From Lindgomyces ingoldianus (lineage: Eukaryota; Ascomycota; Dothideomycetes; Pleosporales; Lindgomycetaceae): a DNA stretch of 64,000 nt. The translations under genes were made by a program, and so were the position numbers. Every line of letters starts with the position of its first letter. Position 1 is the stretch's first letter. Location of the stretch: positions 892,165-956,164 of the forward strand of contig NW_022985162.1 in NCBI RefSeq assembly GCF_010093535.1, in the 5' to 3' direction. This document shows positions 22,357 through 34,594 of this stretch, in pieces. The notes beneath the pieces are model-generated. The model did no database searches and was not told where the DNA came from. It saw only the letters and a list, made by a program, of their open reading frames with translations.

Positions 22357-22651
22357 AACTTAGTAGTTACTAAGTTAAAAAATAAAAACCCTTATACACT
22401 TACATTAAGTAAAGAATTTAATTAGATTCTAATGCCTTTTAAACATAGAATAGTAGGAACTTAAAAGTATTTTCTTTTAAATAAATGTAATAAGTTAATG
22501 CTTAATAAGTTATACTTATTTAAGCTTAAAATAAAAAGTATCTAAGTTGTAATTATTTATATTTAATTTTTTTATATTTTTATTATTTCACCTCTATTTT
22601 TTATACTGTAAGAATAGAATAATTATTTTTATATTTTTTTAGTTTACTATA

Positions 22652-23751
22652 ACGTACTTCACAGGCGAGTTGCTTACACACCTAAGTTGCTTACTTTTGC
22701 TAAGACCCTACTAAACTACCCTTTTTACACTAATGCATTCCCTATAACACTACTTAGATGTGCTAAAAGAATGTTAGATACAGCTTACACTCTAAGCTTT
22801 TAAATAAGACATAAAACTCTTAAAGAAATGTGCTATAGCTATATATAAAGTCTTATAAAAGATAATAAATAACTATAGCGCTAAATAACCTTTATAAGCT
22901 AATTCTATAGCTAAATTATAAAAGCTAGGTAATAAAAAGAAGCAGGTAATTATTAAGACTATACTTAAGCTATATGCGTAAAGAATTTCCTCTTAAATAG
23001 CATTTATAGCTAATATAGCTAATTCTTTATACGCTAAGTGTAATCTAGGCTATGTTTACATAAACTAGCCTAGTATGTTTATAAAGTGTTATTTAAAGCT
23101 TAAAGTAATATTTAAGTATAAGTATAACTATAAAAAAGCTTTTTATAAAAGTTCTAGAGTAATTTAGAGCAGGTTTAGCCTTATAAAAAATATTAAAGCT
23201 AAGTATAGCATTTAAGATAATAACATGTATAACTTTAGTAAGATAAGGTTTATAATTAGCTAAATATTTTTTAACTATACTTATACTTAAAACTTTACTT
23301 TAAGCTTTAAATAACACTTTATAAACATACTAGGCTAGTTTATATAAACATAGCCTAGATTATGCTTAGCGCGTAAAAAATTAGCTATATTAGCTATAAA
23401 TGCTATTTAAGGGGAAATTTCTTGCGCATATAGCTTAAGTATAGTCTTAATAATTACCTACTTCTTTTTATTACCTAGCTTTTATAATTTAGCTATAGAA
23501 TTAGCTTATAAAGGTTATCTAGTGCTATAGTTATTTATTATTTTTTATAGAACTTTATATATAGCTATAGCATATTTTTTTAAGAGTTTTATGTCTTGTT
23601 TAAAAGCTTAGAGTGTAAGCTATATCTAACATTCTTTTAGCACGTCTAAGTAGTGTTATAGGGAATGCATTAGTGTAGAAAAGGTAGTTTAGTAGGGTCT
23701 TAGTAAAAGTAAGCAACTTAGGTGTGTGAGCAACTTGCCTGTGAAGTACGT
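22652..23751. mobile_element. 1.1-kb fold-back element (Tc1/mariner-type ends, TA duplication)
   Basis: The whole element is a long inverted repeat: the left half from ACGTACTTCACAGGC is matched in reverse by the right half ending GCCTGTGAAGTACGT. The arms are each about 500 bases, with a short centre near 23150-23230. It is flanked by TA on both sides, and the related locus near 46987 has a single TA with no element. The terminal stretch ending TTTTGCTAAGACCCTACTAA is shared with the pogo-like element at 56409, so it is probably mobilised by that family. No coding capacity is seen. Confidence 0.85.
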
Positions 23752-23872
23752 TAATTATAATAGCTGCTAAGAGTTACATGTCTTTTAAGAGCAAGTGCTT
23801 TGCTAAGTTATCTATAAGTAACTATAGTAGACTAAGGTACTAACACAGAGGTAGGTTAAAGTGCACTAGAAT

Positions 23873-25903
23873 TGTAACGATTCTCGTTCCATCTCGGGTC
23901 GCCCAGAACCTATCCAAAGGGTCCCTGTATTGGCTCTGACCCTGGCTCGACCCTGACTCGACCTAGCCCCAACTCTGCCCTGCCCCCTGCTGTTACCCCT
24001 ATTTCCCCTATGTATTTAGTCGCACCTTGCCCCTATAGCTAGCTTAGTAGTTTTCTAATATTCTTTGTACAAGGCCTATAGGTGTTAATGGAAATTCCTA
24101 GGTTCTAAGTCCCCACGCACTTCTATATGCCTCTAAGTGGATTCCTACTGCATTTAGACCTATTATCTTGCCTATGCTGTTACATTATATTAAAAAACGT
24201 ACCTTTACTAGTAACAGCTTTATTATAATATTACACTAATTATTTATTTAACTATATCTAAGCTCTAAGATATGTTTAATTTAGTTTAAGTTATAATACT
24301 TACACACTATTATATTAAACTATTTAGTCTATAAATAGAATCCTAGAGACCTTTTATTAACTAAAGCCTTTAGGTTTAAAACTTTCTATTCTTTATAATT
24401 AAAATTACTTTTAAAAAAGTTATAAAAGGTGCACTAAAGTAGAAACTTAAAGACTACTAATAACTTATTAAAATTAAAGGCAACTGCTAATATTTAACAA
24501 ACTACTTTTTAATTCTAGAATTAAAATACGCTCTAGCTAAGGCAAGCCCTTTAGAGTTAATTAATAATCTATGTTAATAGCTAAACCTGCTTCTGCAGCA
24601 CCTAAATCTATACTTTTACCTAATTTAGAGTTAACCTTTAGCAGTATATTTATTAATAATTAGATTATTTAATTATAAGCATAGCTTAAGTAGCTAATCT
24701 AGCTAAAAACTACTAGTTAACCCTTACTAACTACTAAATTACCCCTAATAATACCTTATACTACTCTTACTACTCTAAGTGTAAAAGACCTTTTAGGCAC
24801 TTTTTAAACTTAGTAAATCTACTTTACTAAACACACATCTAAGATTAAGATCTTTATAGATAGTAAAAAACTTATATTTAAATAATAGTAAGCCTTTATT
24901 ATAGATAGACTTAATATTAATTTAAATTACTATTAGAGTAAGCGCGCACGCATAGCATTAATATAGGGACACATAGCTAGTATTATAAAGGATTATCTAG
25001 AGCCTAGATACCTAGCTAAATTAGACTAGTTTTAGTTTAAAAGTGTAGAAAATATTATAAAGCTTTTATAGGCTTATTTTATTACTAGTTAAAAAAGACT
25101 AAAGCATAATAAGCATTTTAGACTTTTAGAATAGATAAAGAGAAAGCATTTCCTACATTTAAAGCGCGCTTTATTAGTGTAGCTATTAAAAAAAAAGTAT
25201 TTTAGTTAGATTAGTTTTTCTACCTATAAAAGAAGCTTTCTTTTAGCTTATAAGTACTAAACTATTGTTTTAAACATACCTAGGCAAATTCTTTTAAAGC
25301 TATAGTAGCCTACCTTACAGTGTATAATCTAGAAAGAAGAACTTATATAAAAAACTTTATTATTTTATTTAAATTATTTTTAATTAATAAATTACACTTA
25401 CTACTTTAATAACTAATAACCGCACGTGTAGTGTTTAGTTTAGAGAACACTACTAGCAGTGTAAAGAAATACTTAGAGTAAGAACACCTAGCTAAATTAG
25501 ACTTAGTTTAGTTTAAGAATAAAAAAAGTAATAGTAATATTTTCTACTCTAATTATTAATAAGGACTATTAGTCTACAGAGGGGGGGGTAGTGTAACAAT
25601 TCTTGTTTTATCTTAGGTTGCCTATAACTTATCTAAAGAGTCTCTGTATTAGCTCTAACCCTAGCTTAACCCTAACTTAACCTAGCCCTAACTCTGCTCT
25701 GCCCCCTGCTGTTACCTTTATTTCCTCTATGTATTTAGTTGCACCTTGCTTTTATAGCTAGCTTAGTAGTTTTCTAATATCCTTTGTACAAGGCCTATAG
25801 GTGTTAATGGAAATTCCTAGGTTCTAAGTCCCCACGCACTTCTATATGCCTCTAAGTGGATTCCCACAGCATTTAGACATATTGTCTTGCCTGTGCTGTT
25901 ACA
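23873..25903 (+). mobile_element. Short LTR retroelement of gypsy family G1 (2,031 bp)
   Basis: It has two 312-bp LTRs (23873-24184 and 25592-25903), each starting TGTAAC and ending GTTACA. A polypurine tract (AGAGGGGGGGGTAG) stands just before the right LTR. The duplication is AGAAT on the left and AAAAT on the right, one G to A change apart; the related site near 47087 has AGAAT alone. The 1.4-kb interior matches the 5' (gag) end of the 7.4-kb G1 element (47250-48392, opposite strand). It is therefore an internally deleted, pol-less derivative. All frames are closed. Confidence 0.88.
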
Positions 25904-26057
25904 AAAATTATATACTACTTTAAGTGTATTTTTAGAACCCTTCTAAGACTAATCTATATTAGGTCTAACTATAAAATGTTAGGTAGAGTTAATAGTTTAC
26001 TTTAAAATAAGTAAAGTGTTTATTCTTTCTATGTTATAAGCTATTAAGTAGGCTACT

Positions 26058-26515
26058 TGTAACAGCGCAGACAAGAGAACAGGTCTAAATGCAGTGTAAA
26101 TCCACGTAGAGGCATATAGAAGTGCGTGGGGACTTAGAAACTTAGGAATTCTATTAACACCTATAGGCCTTGTACAAAGAATATTAGAAAACTACAAAGC
26201 TAGCTACAGAGAAGAGGTGCAACTAAATACTTAAGGGAATAAGAGTATAGTTAAGGCTAGAGTAGAGTTAGAGCTAGGTTAGAGTTAGAGCTAATATAAG
26301 AAAACTTTAGATATAAGTTTATTAGGTAACCTAATAGAATAATTTATATAAATTATTACACTACGCCTCTCTCTATTAACTAATAGTTCTTATTAGTAGT
26401 AGTTAGAATAGAAAAGTATTACTGTTATATTCTTTGCTTTTTTAAACTAAAACTAGTCTAATTTAGCTAAGTGTCTAAGCTTTAAGTATTTCTTTATAAT
26501 GCTAGCAGTGTCCTC
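26058..26515 (-). mobile_element. G1 gypsy LTR plus short internal piece, truncated
   Basis: LTR 26058-26360 (TGTAACAGCGCAG to AATTATTACA) is followed to the right by the complement of the polypurine tract (GCCTCTCTCT). About 140 bases of G1 interior follow, matching 25440-25590 in reverse. This is therefore the 3' end of a minus-strand G1 element. From about 26516 the sequence switches to copia-type DNA, so the element is truncated there. No matching 5' LTR is seen nearby. Confidence 0.75.
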
Positions 26516-27285
26516 TTAGAAATTTTTACAGCGCTAGTATCCTATAGTTTACCTTAGTATACTGTATAATATTAATTCTTAAGAATAAACTGTTCTGCGT
26601 ATTCTTTAGGTTCTAGGCTGTATATGTTCTCTGCTACTGCACAGTAGAGAAATGCAGTAGTAGTAAGGTAGTTAATAATCTTCTTACTTTTCTCTTTATC
26701 TAAGTTATTATTATATAACTTCTCTTTCTTCTAATTTAGTTTACTTTTAAATTCTTAAATGTACACGCTTACTTTCTTACATGTTAAGGTCTTATTATAG
26801 AATCTTTTATATAAAGAGATGTACTAGCGTTTTATATAAGATTAATTTATATAAAAATAATTTATTAACTAACATTTTTTATAGTAAATAAAGCATTACT
26901 TTAATTATATAAAAAAGTGTAATTTAAATCCTTTTAGACTTTTTTATATTATTAAAAGCTAATTATATAAGAGAAGTTATATCTTCTATTAGTGTAGTAC
27001 ATGTCTTTTAGTTTATTTAGAAATATATTATTCTACTAATTAATTATAACTTAAAGTGCTAAATAGAGGTTACTATATAGTGCTTTATATATAGGCTTAA
27101 TTAAGAACATTACTTATTTAAGTTTAGGTTATTTTTAGCATGCTTATATAACAGTAGTGTAAAGTAGTATCTTGCCTTAGAATTATAAACTAAAAGCTTT
27201 TTATATAAGAGTAAGCTTATTAATTATAGCTTTAAAAGCTTTATATAAAGTTTTTATAAAGTTTTTTTACTTAATTTATGTAAAG
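26516..27285 (-). repeat. Copia fragment, RIP-mutated
   Basis: This matches the 5' half of the copia element C1 (about 38440-39250) in the same direction and ends at the copia LTR at 27286. It is a separate, truncated copy; no LTR marks its left side. No open frame remains. Confidence 0.7.
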
Positions 27286-28382
27286 TGTTAAATAGGCTCT
27301 AACAGCTAGCTGCTTATAGTATAAGCACTTAAGTAGCAAGAGTAAGAGTAGTGTACAGTGTGCACAGCGTACAAGGTAGGTAAGGTAAGGGCAATATATT
27401 TTTAGTTTTATTACTCTTATCTTTCCTCTGTATAAAGAAAAAAGAGGATATCTAAATGTTTATGCACAAAGGTTTACACATAAGCATTATATAACATAAA
27501 TATGTAATTCTGCTTGTGTGTAATTACTTATATCTAGGCTACAACACTGCTGCTGTATACAGACACTAGTAACTTTTCTTTTTATCTAAAAAGTTACCTT
27601 TTGTACATATTACCTCCCTTTTATTTATATAGGTCTATCTAATTACATTCTGCCTTTACTCTACTCTATTTATTAGAACTTGCCTCTAGTAATGCTGTAT
27701 GTTAAAATAGGCTAGTTATACTATGTAAATAGCTTTTCTTTTCTTTGTCTTTACTTTTTAAGCCTTACTATATAATCCTCTAGCTTTTTTCTCTTTTTAT
27801 ATAGTGCTAGCAGTAACAGATCCTTATAATAAAAAAGATAAGTGCGTATAATATAAAAAAAAATAAGCCTTATATAAAGGTGTTATTAGTCTAGTTAGTC
27901 TAAAGCATCTTTGCGCATAGAATCTAGCTAGTCTACAGATGCTTCTATCTAGACAGAGAGGTAGTTAGTTAAGACGAATAATTAAAAATCTTAATTTAGT
28001 GTTTCTTTATATATACATCTACTAAGTTGTTTTTACTATTAATTTACTTAATTTTAGTAATTTCCCTTTTCTTATATAATTTATAAAGTAATATAATGTT
28101 AATTATAAGTTACTTTTTACTAGTAGTGCCTAGCTTAATAAAGTAATTATATAGAAACCTTAAATCTATGTAGATTACTACTAGAATTAGTAGCAGTTTA
28201 AGCATTTATATAATTTACTATAAAGTTATACTAAAAGTAATTACATTATTAAACTCTTTAACTATTTTATATAGTTTACTAGTAAGAACACTCCTAGTTA
28301 CTCTTTTACACTTAGTAGAATTTTAGTGTATAATGTTACCTAGTATTTTAAAGTAGTTACTTTACTTTATATAGTTCTTATT
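27286..28382 (-). mobile_element. Copia element C0, 3' part only
   Basis: A 280-bp copia LTR (27286-27565, TGTTAAATAGGCTC to ACAGACA) is followed by interior that matches C1 34102-35740. In C1 the coding strand is minus, so this is the 3' LTR with the 3' end of pol. It stops at 28382, where the gypsy element G2 begins; in C1 the same sequence continues without a break (TTTTTATTACTTAAT near 35730). That marks the G2 insertion point. The remainder of C0 was not found on the far side of G2. Confidence 0.75.
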
Positions 28383-31300
28383 TATTACAGTCTACAGTTA
28401 GACTAGCGTAACTCTACTAGCAGTGCTCCACAATCTAGCTAGATTAGGGCAGGGTTTGCTTGCGAACTAGTTAGAGGACACAGACGCAGCACAGCTGCCT
28501 GCGGTAATGGAGGAGTGTGTTGTCTAATAGGAAGGACAGGCCGCGAATCTAGGGAGCTTAAGGGAGTTTATAGAGCTTGCCTTAGCAGACTCCTATAAAC
28601 TCCTTCTGCTCCCCTTAGCACTTCTATACATGTATATAATCCCTATATTAAACAACTTTAAAAAGGTGTGTTTAATATTTAGTTTATTCTTTATATAAAC
28701 TAAGTAGCATTAAGCTTTTTAAAAAGCTATAATACTATTTATATATCTTATACTATATATACCTTTAATTTTATCTAATAGGACTGTTTAACCTAGCCTT
28801 TTTACTACTGCATTAAGGGTAAACTATAATCTAGTTACTCTACTCCCCTCTAATAGCCTATTAGCTTGTACGTAGGACTGTACACTCTACTAGTTAGCCT
28901 CTATTATCTGCTTTACTTCCCTTGTAGAAATATTACAAGACCTAAGTGCTTCTAGGAAGTAAAGATTATAACATTAAATACTACCTTTCTAAAAAGTATA
29001 AATACCTTTTAACATAATTTAAATTCTAATATAGCCTACACAGTGCTATTAGAATCTATAGAAGTTTCTACCTAAAGCAAAGCTATTCTAGCAGAACAGA
29101 TTAACATAATCTAAAATAACATTAAAAAACTTTAGTAAATTAGTAAAAAAATAAAAAAGCTACTAATTACGCCTATTAAATACATAAACTATAAGTAAAG
29201 CTAGCTAAAATATAAAACATCTTAATAAAAAAAGTAAGCATTATAGCTAAAAAAAACTTTAAAGCTAGCCCTTTTAAAGCTTTTTAAAGAATTACTAAAA
29301 AACCTTTACTTATTTTTTATAAAATATTACCTTTATATGTAATATAATAAAGGAGCATTTTAGACTAACATAGAAATAATATTCTAGATAGGATTACACT
29401 TAAAAGGCTTACCTGTAATCTAGTTCTAGCCTTACACAGATAATTAGATAGACTTTAAAGCTAATAGTATAACACTTACTTTTAAAATAAAAAAAGTATT
29501 TAGTAGTGTTAAAAACTTTAAAAAAAACTCTAACTACTATTTATAAAACTTTAAATAAAAAAAAATTGCAGCTAATAAGTTAGACACTATAAAGTAGAGC
29601 AGTAGCCTAGTCTAGAACTATGTAGTATGCTTTAGAGAATAGCTAGCTATCTGTAGATAGACAAATTAAAAAGCTTTTTATTATATGTTCTATAATAGAC
29701 TAAATAAAATAGTAAAAGATAAATTTATGTATAATAATAAGCTAACTACTTTTAAAAACTTTATTATATAAGTAATAACTTATAATAACTATTATAAAGA
29801 GTGTAAAAGAAAAAAGAAATAAAAAAAACTTTTTAAAAACTAAAGTTTGTCTTTAAAAAAAAGAAGCCTTTATAGTATAATAAAAAACTAATAGACCTTA
29901 GTTATATAAGGCATATATAAAGCCCTCTCTTTAAGAAGAGCTAAGTTTTAGAACATAATAAGCTACCTTTAATAAAGAAATAATAAAAGTAGCTAAAAAA
30001 TAAGGCCTACTTAAACTATAAAAAAGTAAAACATTTCTACTAAAATTACCTAAACTTCTAAAAAAGAAAGAATAAAAATACTACTATAATAATAAAAACT
30101 ATTACTGCTAAATACAGCCTTATAAATAAGAAAATATTAGAAAAACTAGATAATAGACTTTACTAGTAATGTAAAAAAAACTACTTTTTAAATAGCTATT
30201 CTAAAGTGTACTAAAAGGTAGCTATTTAAAACTTTAGTAGCTTAGATATAGTGTTATAGAACCTTATAATTCTTAAAAAATATAAAAAAAAGACTTAGAT
30301 CTAAAAATATATTATAAACATTTAAAAAAAATAGTTCTTTTTTTAAAACTAGACTTTTAGCACTTTAGTAAAAAAGCTTTTCTAATAGTTTTAGAAATAT
30401 AAATGCTAGAAATGCAGCTTACACTATAACTATCTAAGTTACTATATAGTCTTACTTTTCTAAATAAATATTAGTAATAACTATCTTATATTTAATATAA
30501 TATAATAAATAGCTAAAGCTAAGTATAATATTATAAATAAAAAAAAGTAATAGTAATTTTTTATTAAAATTAGAAACTAAAAACTAAAAGAACTAAGTAG
30601 ACTTGCTAGATTTAAGGTACTAGAACTAGTACCTAGAAAACTAGAAATACTACTACTAAGCCTAGTAATCTCTAGAAAAGCTTTAGCAATGTAATAAAAC
30701 TATAGACAGTGTGTTCTCTACAGAAGTAACGCCTATAGCACTAACAACTGCTAATAGAAGAGGCACCCTGTATAATTAGTATAAACATAAGAATACTTAT
30801 AGTAGACTTAAAAAAGTCCCTTTAATATGTTACATAGACCTAATAATTGTCTATACCCCTAGTACTAATGTACACAGCATTACTGTGTAAAACATTAGGA
30901 TAATAAACACTAGATAGGCTAGTAGCCTACATAGAAAAAAAACTATAATAAATGCCTATAGTAAGAAATAGCCTCTGCCTATAAAACTATAAACTGTTAC
31001 ACTTGTTAGACAGCCCCCCCTTATAAATAAAAAAAGTAGATAAAGTGTAAAAAATAAGATAACTACAAGTTCTACTACTTTTAGTAAAAAGTAGTAAAAA
31101 GAAAGATTATCTAACATTACACTACTTAGTTAAAGATTATAAGTGTAAAGTAGCTAACTATTATAACTAAAAACACTAAATTTATAAGACATTAATCTTT
31201 ACTTTTTTCTAAATAAAGAAGTCTTTTATAACATATTCGTCTTAGTTGCTGTAGGATAGGGCACTAGACATAGCCTAACTACCACCTTTATATACAAAGG

Positions 31301-33821
31301 ACAGTTAGGGCTAGCTCTTGTAGACAGTAGATGTACTTTTACTGCCCTAGATAAGAACTAAGTTAATAAATAAAAAATCTTTTTCTGCTTAAAAAAGTGC
31401 TATTTAAGGTAACTTTTACTAACATATTTTTAATTAAGTATAGCAAAAAATAGATTAACTTAGAAACATATAAAAAAAACTTTAAAACTTTAAATACTAA
31501 AGATTAAAGGTTTATAAATATACTTTTATTAAAAGATAAGTACAACATAATTTTAGGTTATAACTAGCTTAGAACACATAACTTTGCTATTAACTAGAGA
31601 GTAATAATAATAGAAAGCTTAAAAGACTACGCGCGCATAACTTAGTTAGCATGCTATAATAATAAATGCTTAGTCTATAAGTAAGTAAAATAAAGTAGTA
31701 GTTACTACTTTAAAAAAAAAGCTTAAAAAGTTCTTTTATTAAGAACTAAAAGCTTAGGCTATTAAAATAATAATAAAAAAGCTTAAAAAGGTCTCTTATA
31801 AAAAACTTAAAAATAATAAAAATGTAAAATAAATTAAAATCTTCTAAATTTAAGATAAAAGTAGCATCCTCTTTAAATACAAAAATTGCAAAAATATGTT
31901 TAAGACACTAAAAGACTTAAAAAAGCTGCTACTACACTAACCTTAAGATTATACTATTAACTTAATAAAAGATTATAACCTAAAAACCTATAAGCTTTGC
32001 CTCTTAATAAGAGCATAAAAAAAGGCCTTATAAGAATATGTTAATTAAATGTTAGCTTAAGGCTATATTTAGGAAAGCTATAGCCTAGTCACCTTAGCAG
32101 TAGTTTTTGTAAAAAAAATAAAATAAAAAAATCTGCATTTACTAAAACTATAAAACTCTAAATAATAACATAGTCTAAGATTAGTTTTCTCTACTAATTA
32201 TATAAGACATTATAAACTAGTTAAAAGGAACCTAGTACTTTACAAAGTTTAACATATAAGACAGATTTAATAAAATTAGGATAAAAAAAATAAGTAGCTT
32301 ATAGCATTTAAAACTTTATAAGGACTTTATAAGCTATTAGTAATGCTATTTAACCTAACAAATACTTTAGTAATGTTTTAGCAAATTATTAACACTACTT
32401 TTAACCTATACCTTAATGTCTTTACCCTAGTATACTTAGATAACGTCCTTATCTACTTAAAAAATACCTTAGAAGACTATGTACAGAAAGTATAAAAAGT
32501 CTTAGAGTAACTAAGAAAGTATAAACTCTATCTACAGCTTTTTAAATATAAATTTTATATTACTAAAATAAAATATTTAGAATTTATAATTAATAAAAAA
32601 AAATAAAAATTAACTTAGCTAAAGTATAAAAAGTACTTAAGTAGCTAGAACTTATAATAGTTAAAAAAGTTAAAGAATTTCTTAAACTATTAAAATATAT
32701 TAGATAAATAATTAAAAACTACTTAAAAATTACTATACTACTAATAAATGCTACTACTAAAGAGTAGGTAATAGCAAAGTTTGTCTAAACTTTATAAATA
32801 AATAAAGTATTTATAGCGCTAAAACAAGCTGTAATAGCTAAACTAGTATTAAAAATGTATAACTAATAGCTAGATACTAAGATCTATATAAACGCATCCT
32901 TAGAAGCTAGCAGAGCTGCATTATATTAGAAATAAAAAGATAAAAAATAGCACCTAGTTGTGTAGTACTCTGCTAAATTTTTAGGACCTAAAGTAAACTA
33001 CAGCATACCTAATAAAGAATTAAAAGCAATATTAAATATAGTAAGAGTATAAGCTATAAAACTACACAGAATAGTAAAGCTATTCTAAATTATAACTAAC
33101 TATGTAAATTTAGTTATGTTTCTAACAGTAAAGAAACTCTTACTAATGCATGTAAAATAAGTAATAAAGCTTACATAATTTAATTACATTATTAAATATA
33201 TTTTAGAAGTATAAAATTAGTAGGCTAACACTCTTAGCTAGAAGCTAGATTACTTTAATAATAAAAAAAAGAACTAAAAAGTTTACTCTTTTTAAAAAAA
33301 CTAATAAAGAATAAATTTATAATAAGCCTTAACTTATAAAAGAACTCTGCATACTTATAGCTATTAAGTAAAGATAGAAGAATCTAATTTAAGAATATTA
33401 TAAGTCTCTAATGTTTAGACACCTAGAAATAAGCACTCTTTAGAAGAAGTTAAGGGCTGCTATACTATAACAAATACTAAAAGTAAAGCAACTGTGCACT
33501 AAGGTGCTTAGAGAATGCAACACATGTAATAAAAATAACTTATAAAGGCATAAAACTTATAAATACTTTTACCTAATTAAAGCACTAAAGTTACTATAAA
33601 TAATAATTATAATAAACTTTATTACAGGACTACTTCTGTCTAAAGAGCTAAAAATAGAAAGGATGTGTAACATAATTATAGTAGCACTTAATAAAACTAC
33701 TAAATATCTGCAAACTTAGCCCTTAGAAAAAATAATAATAGCTAAAAAATTTATCTATAAATTAAAATAAAATATAGTATTAGTATATAAATGCCTTAAA
33801 ATTATTATTTTTAACTAAGAT
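28383..33821 (+). mobile_element. Ty3/gypsy element G2, 5' part: LTR, gag, protease, RT, RNase H, start of integrase
   Basis: The 5' LTR starts at 28383 (TATTACAGTCTAC, from TGTTACAG). The gag-like region is about 29000-30900. A protease trace reads GQLGLALVDSRCTFTALD near 31290-31360 (DSG changed to DSR). The reverse transcriptase core VYLDNVLIYLKN is near 32430-32470, from VYLDDVLIYS by G to A changes. RNase H-like sequence is at 32880-33250, and the start of integrase ends KIIIFNQD at 33821. All are heavily RIP-mutated with many stops. The element continues at 41014, 48688 and 54173 after three later insertions. Confidence 0.85.
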
Positions 33822-34545
33822 TGTTAAATAGGCTCTAACAGCTAGCTGCTTATAGTATAAGCACTTAAGTAGCAAGAGTAAGAGTGGTGTACAGTGTGCA
33901 CAGCATATAAGGTAGGTAAGGTAAGGGCAATATGTTTCTAGTTCTATTACTCTTATCTTTTCTCTATATAGAGGAAAAGGGGGATATCTAGATGTTTACG
34001 CACAGAGGTTTACACATAAGCATTATGTAACATAGATACATAATTCTGCTTATGCGCAATTATTTGTATCTAGGCTGCAACACTGCTGCTATGTATAGAC
34101 ACTAGTAACTTTTCTTTTTGTCTAAAGAGTTACCTTCTGTACATGTTACCTCTTTTCTGCCTATGTAGGTCTATTTAATTATATTCTACTTTTACTTTAC
34201 TTTATTTATTAAGACTTGCCTTAGTAATGCTGTACATTAAAATAGGCTAGTTACACTATATAAATAGCTCTATAAATAGTGTAAAGCATTTTAGGCTATT
34301 ATTATCTAGCCTTTATGCGCTTGCCTTATAAGTAATTTAGCAGTGTATAAACTGTTTTATGTAGGGTTTTATGCTAGAATAGTGTAGGATCTTTGCGTAG
34401 GCAGGTGCGTAAAGAGGTGTATATAATAAGGTTTTTTTTTTTTCTTTACTTTCTTTTTTTTATCTTTTACTTTCTAAGCCCTACTGTACTATTTCTTAAC
34501 TCTTTTCTCTTTTTGTACAGTGCTAACAGTGACAGATACTCCTGC

Positions 34546-34547
<2 letters not shown>

Positions 34548-34594
<47 letters not shown>
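34548..34594. repeat. (CA)n(GA)n microsatellite in copia C1
   Basis: About 16 CA units are followed by about 7 GA units. The homologous tract in copia C2 (53399-53462, opposite strand) has part of the CA run replaced by TA. The open frame covering this tract is not a gene. Confidence 0.9.

Larger units (their letters stand above)
21206..26057. repeat. RIP-mutated gypsy-related block (copy A), broken by three insertions
   Basis: The parts 21206-21423, 22357-22651, 23752-23872 and 25904-26057 together match 46434-47245, which lies inside the long gypsy element at 41285-48682. The left end begins ATGATGCTATTTAATGCTAA; in the other copy the same point reads ATGAAACTATTTAATGC. Stops are dense in all frames. 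Three transposons sit inside, and the second copy supplies their empty sites. The right end is cut by an LTR at 26058. I could not assign the original coding function. Confidence 0.7.
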
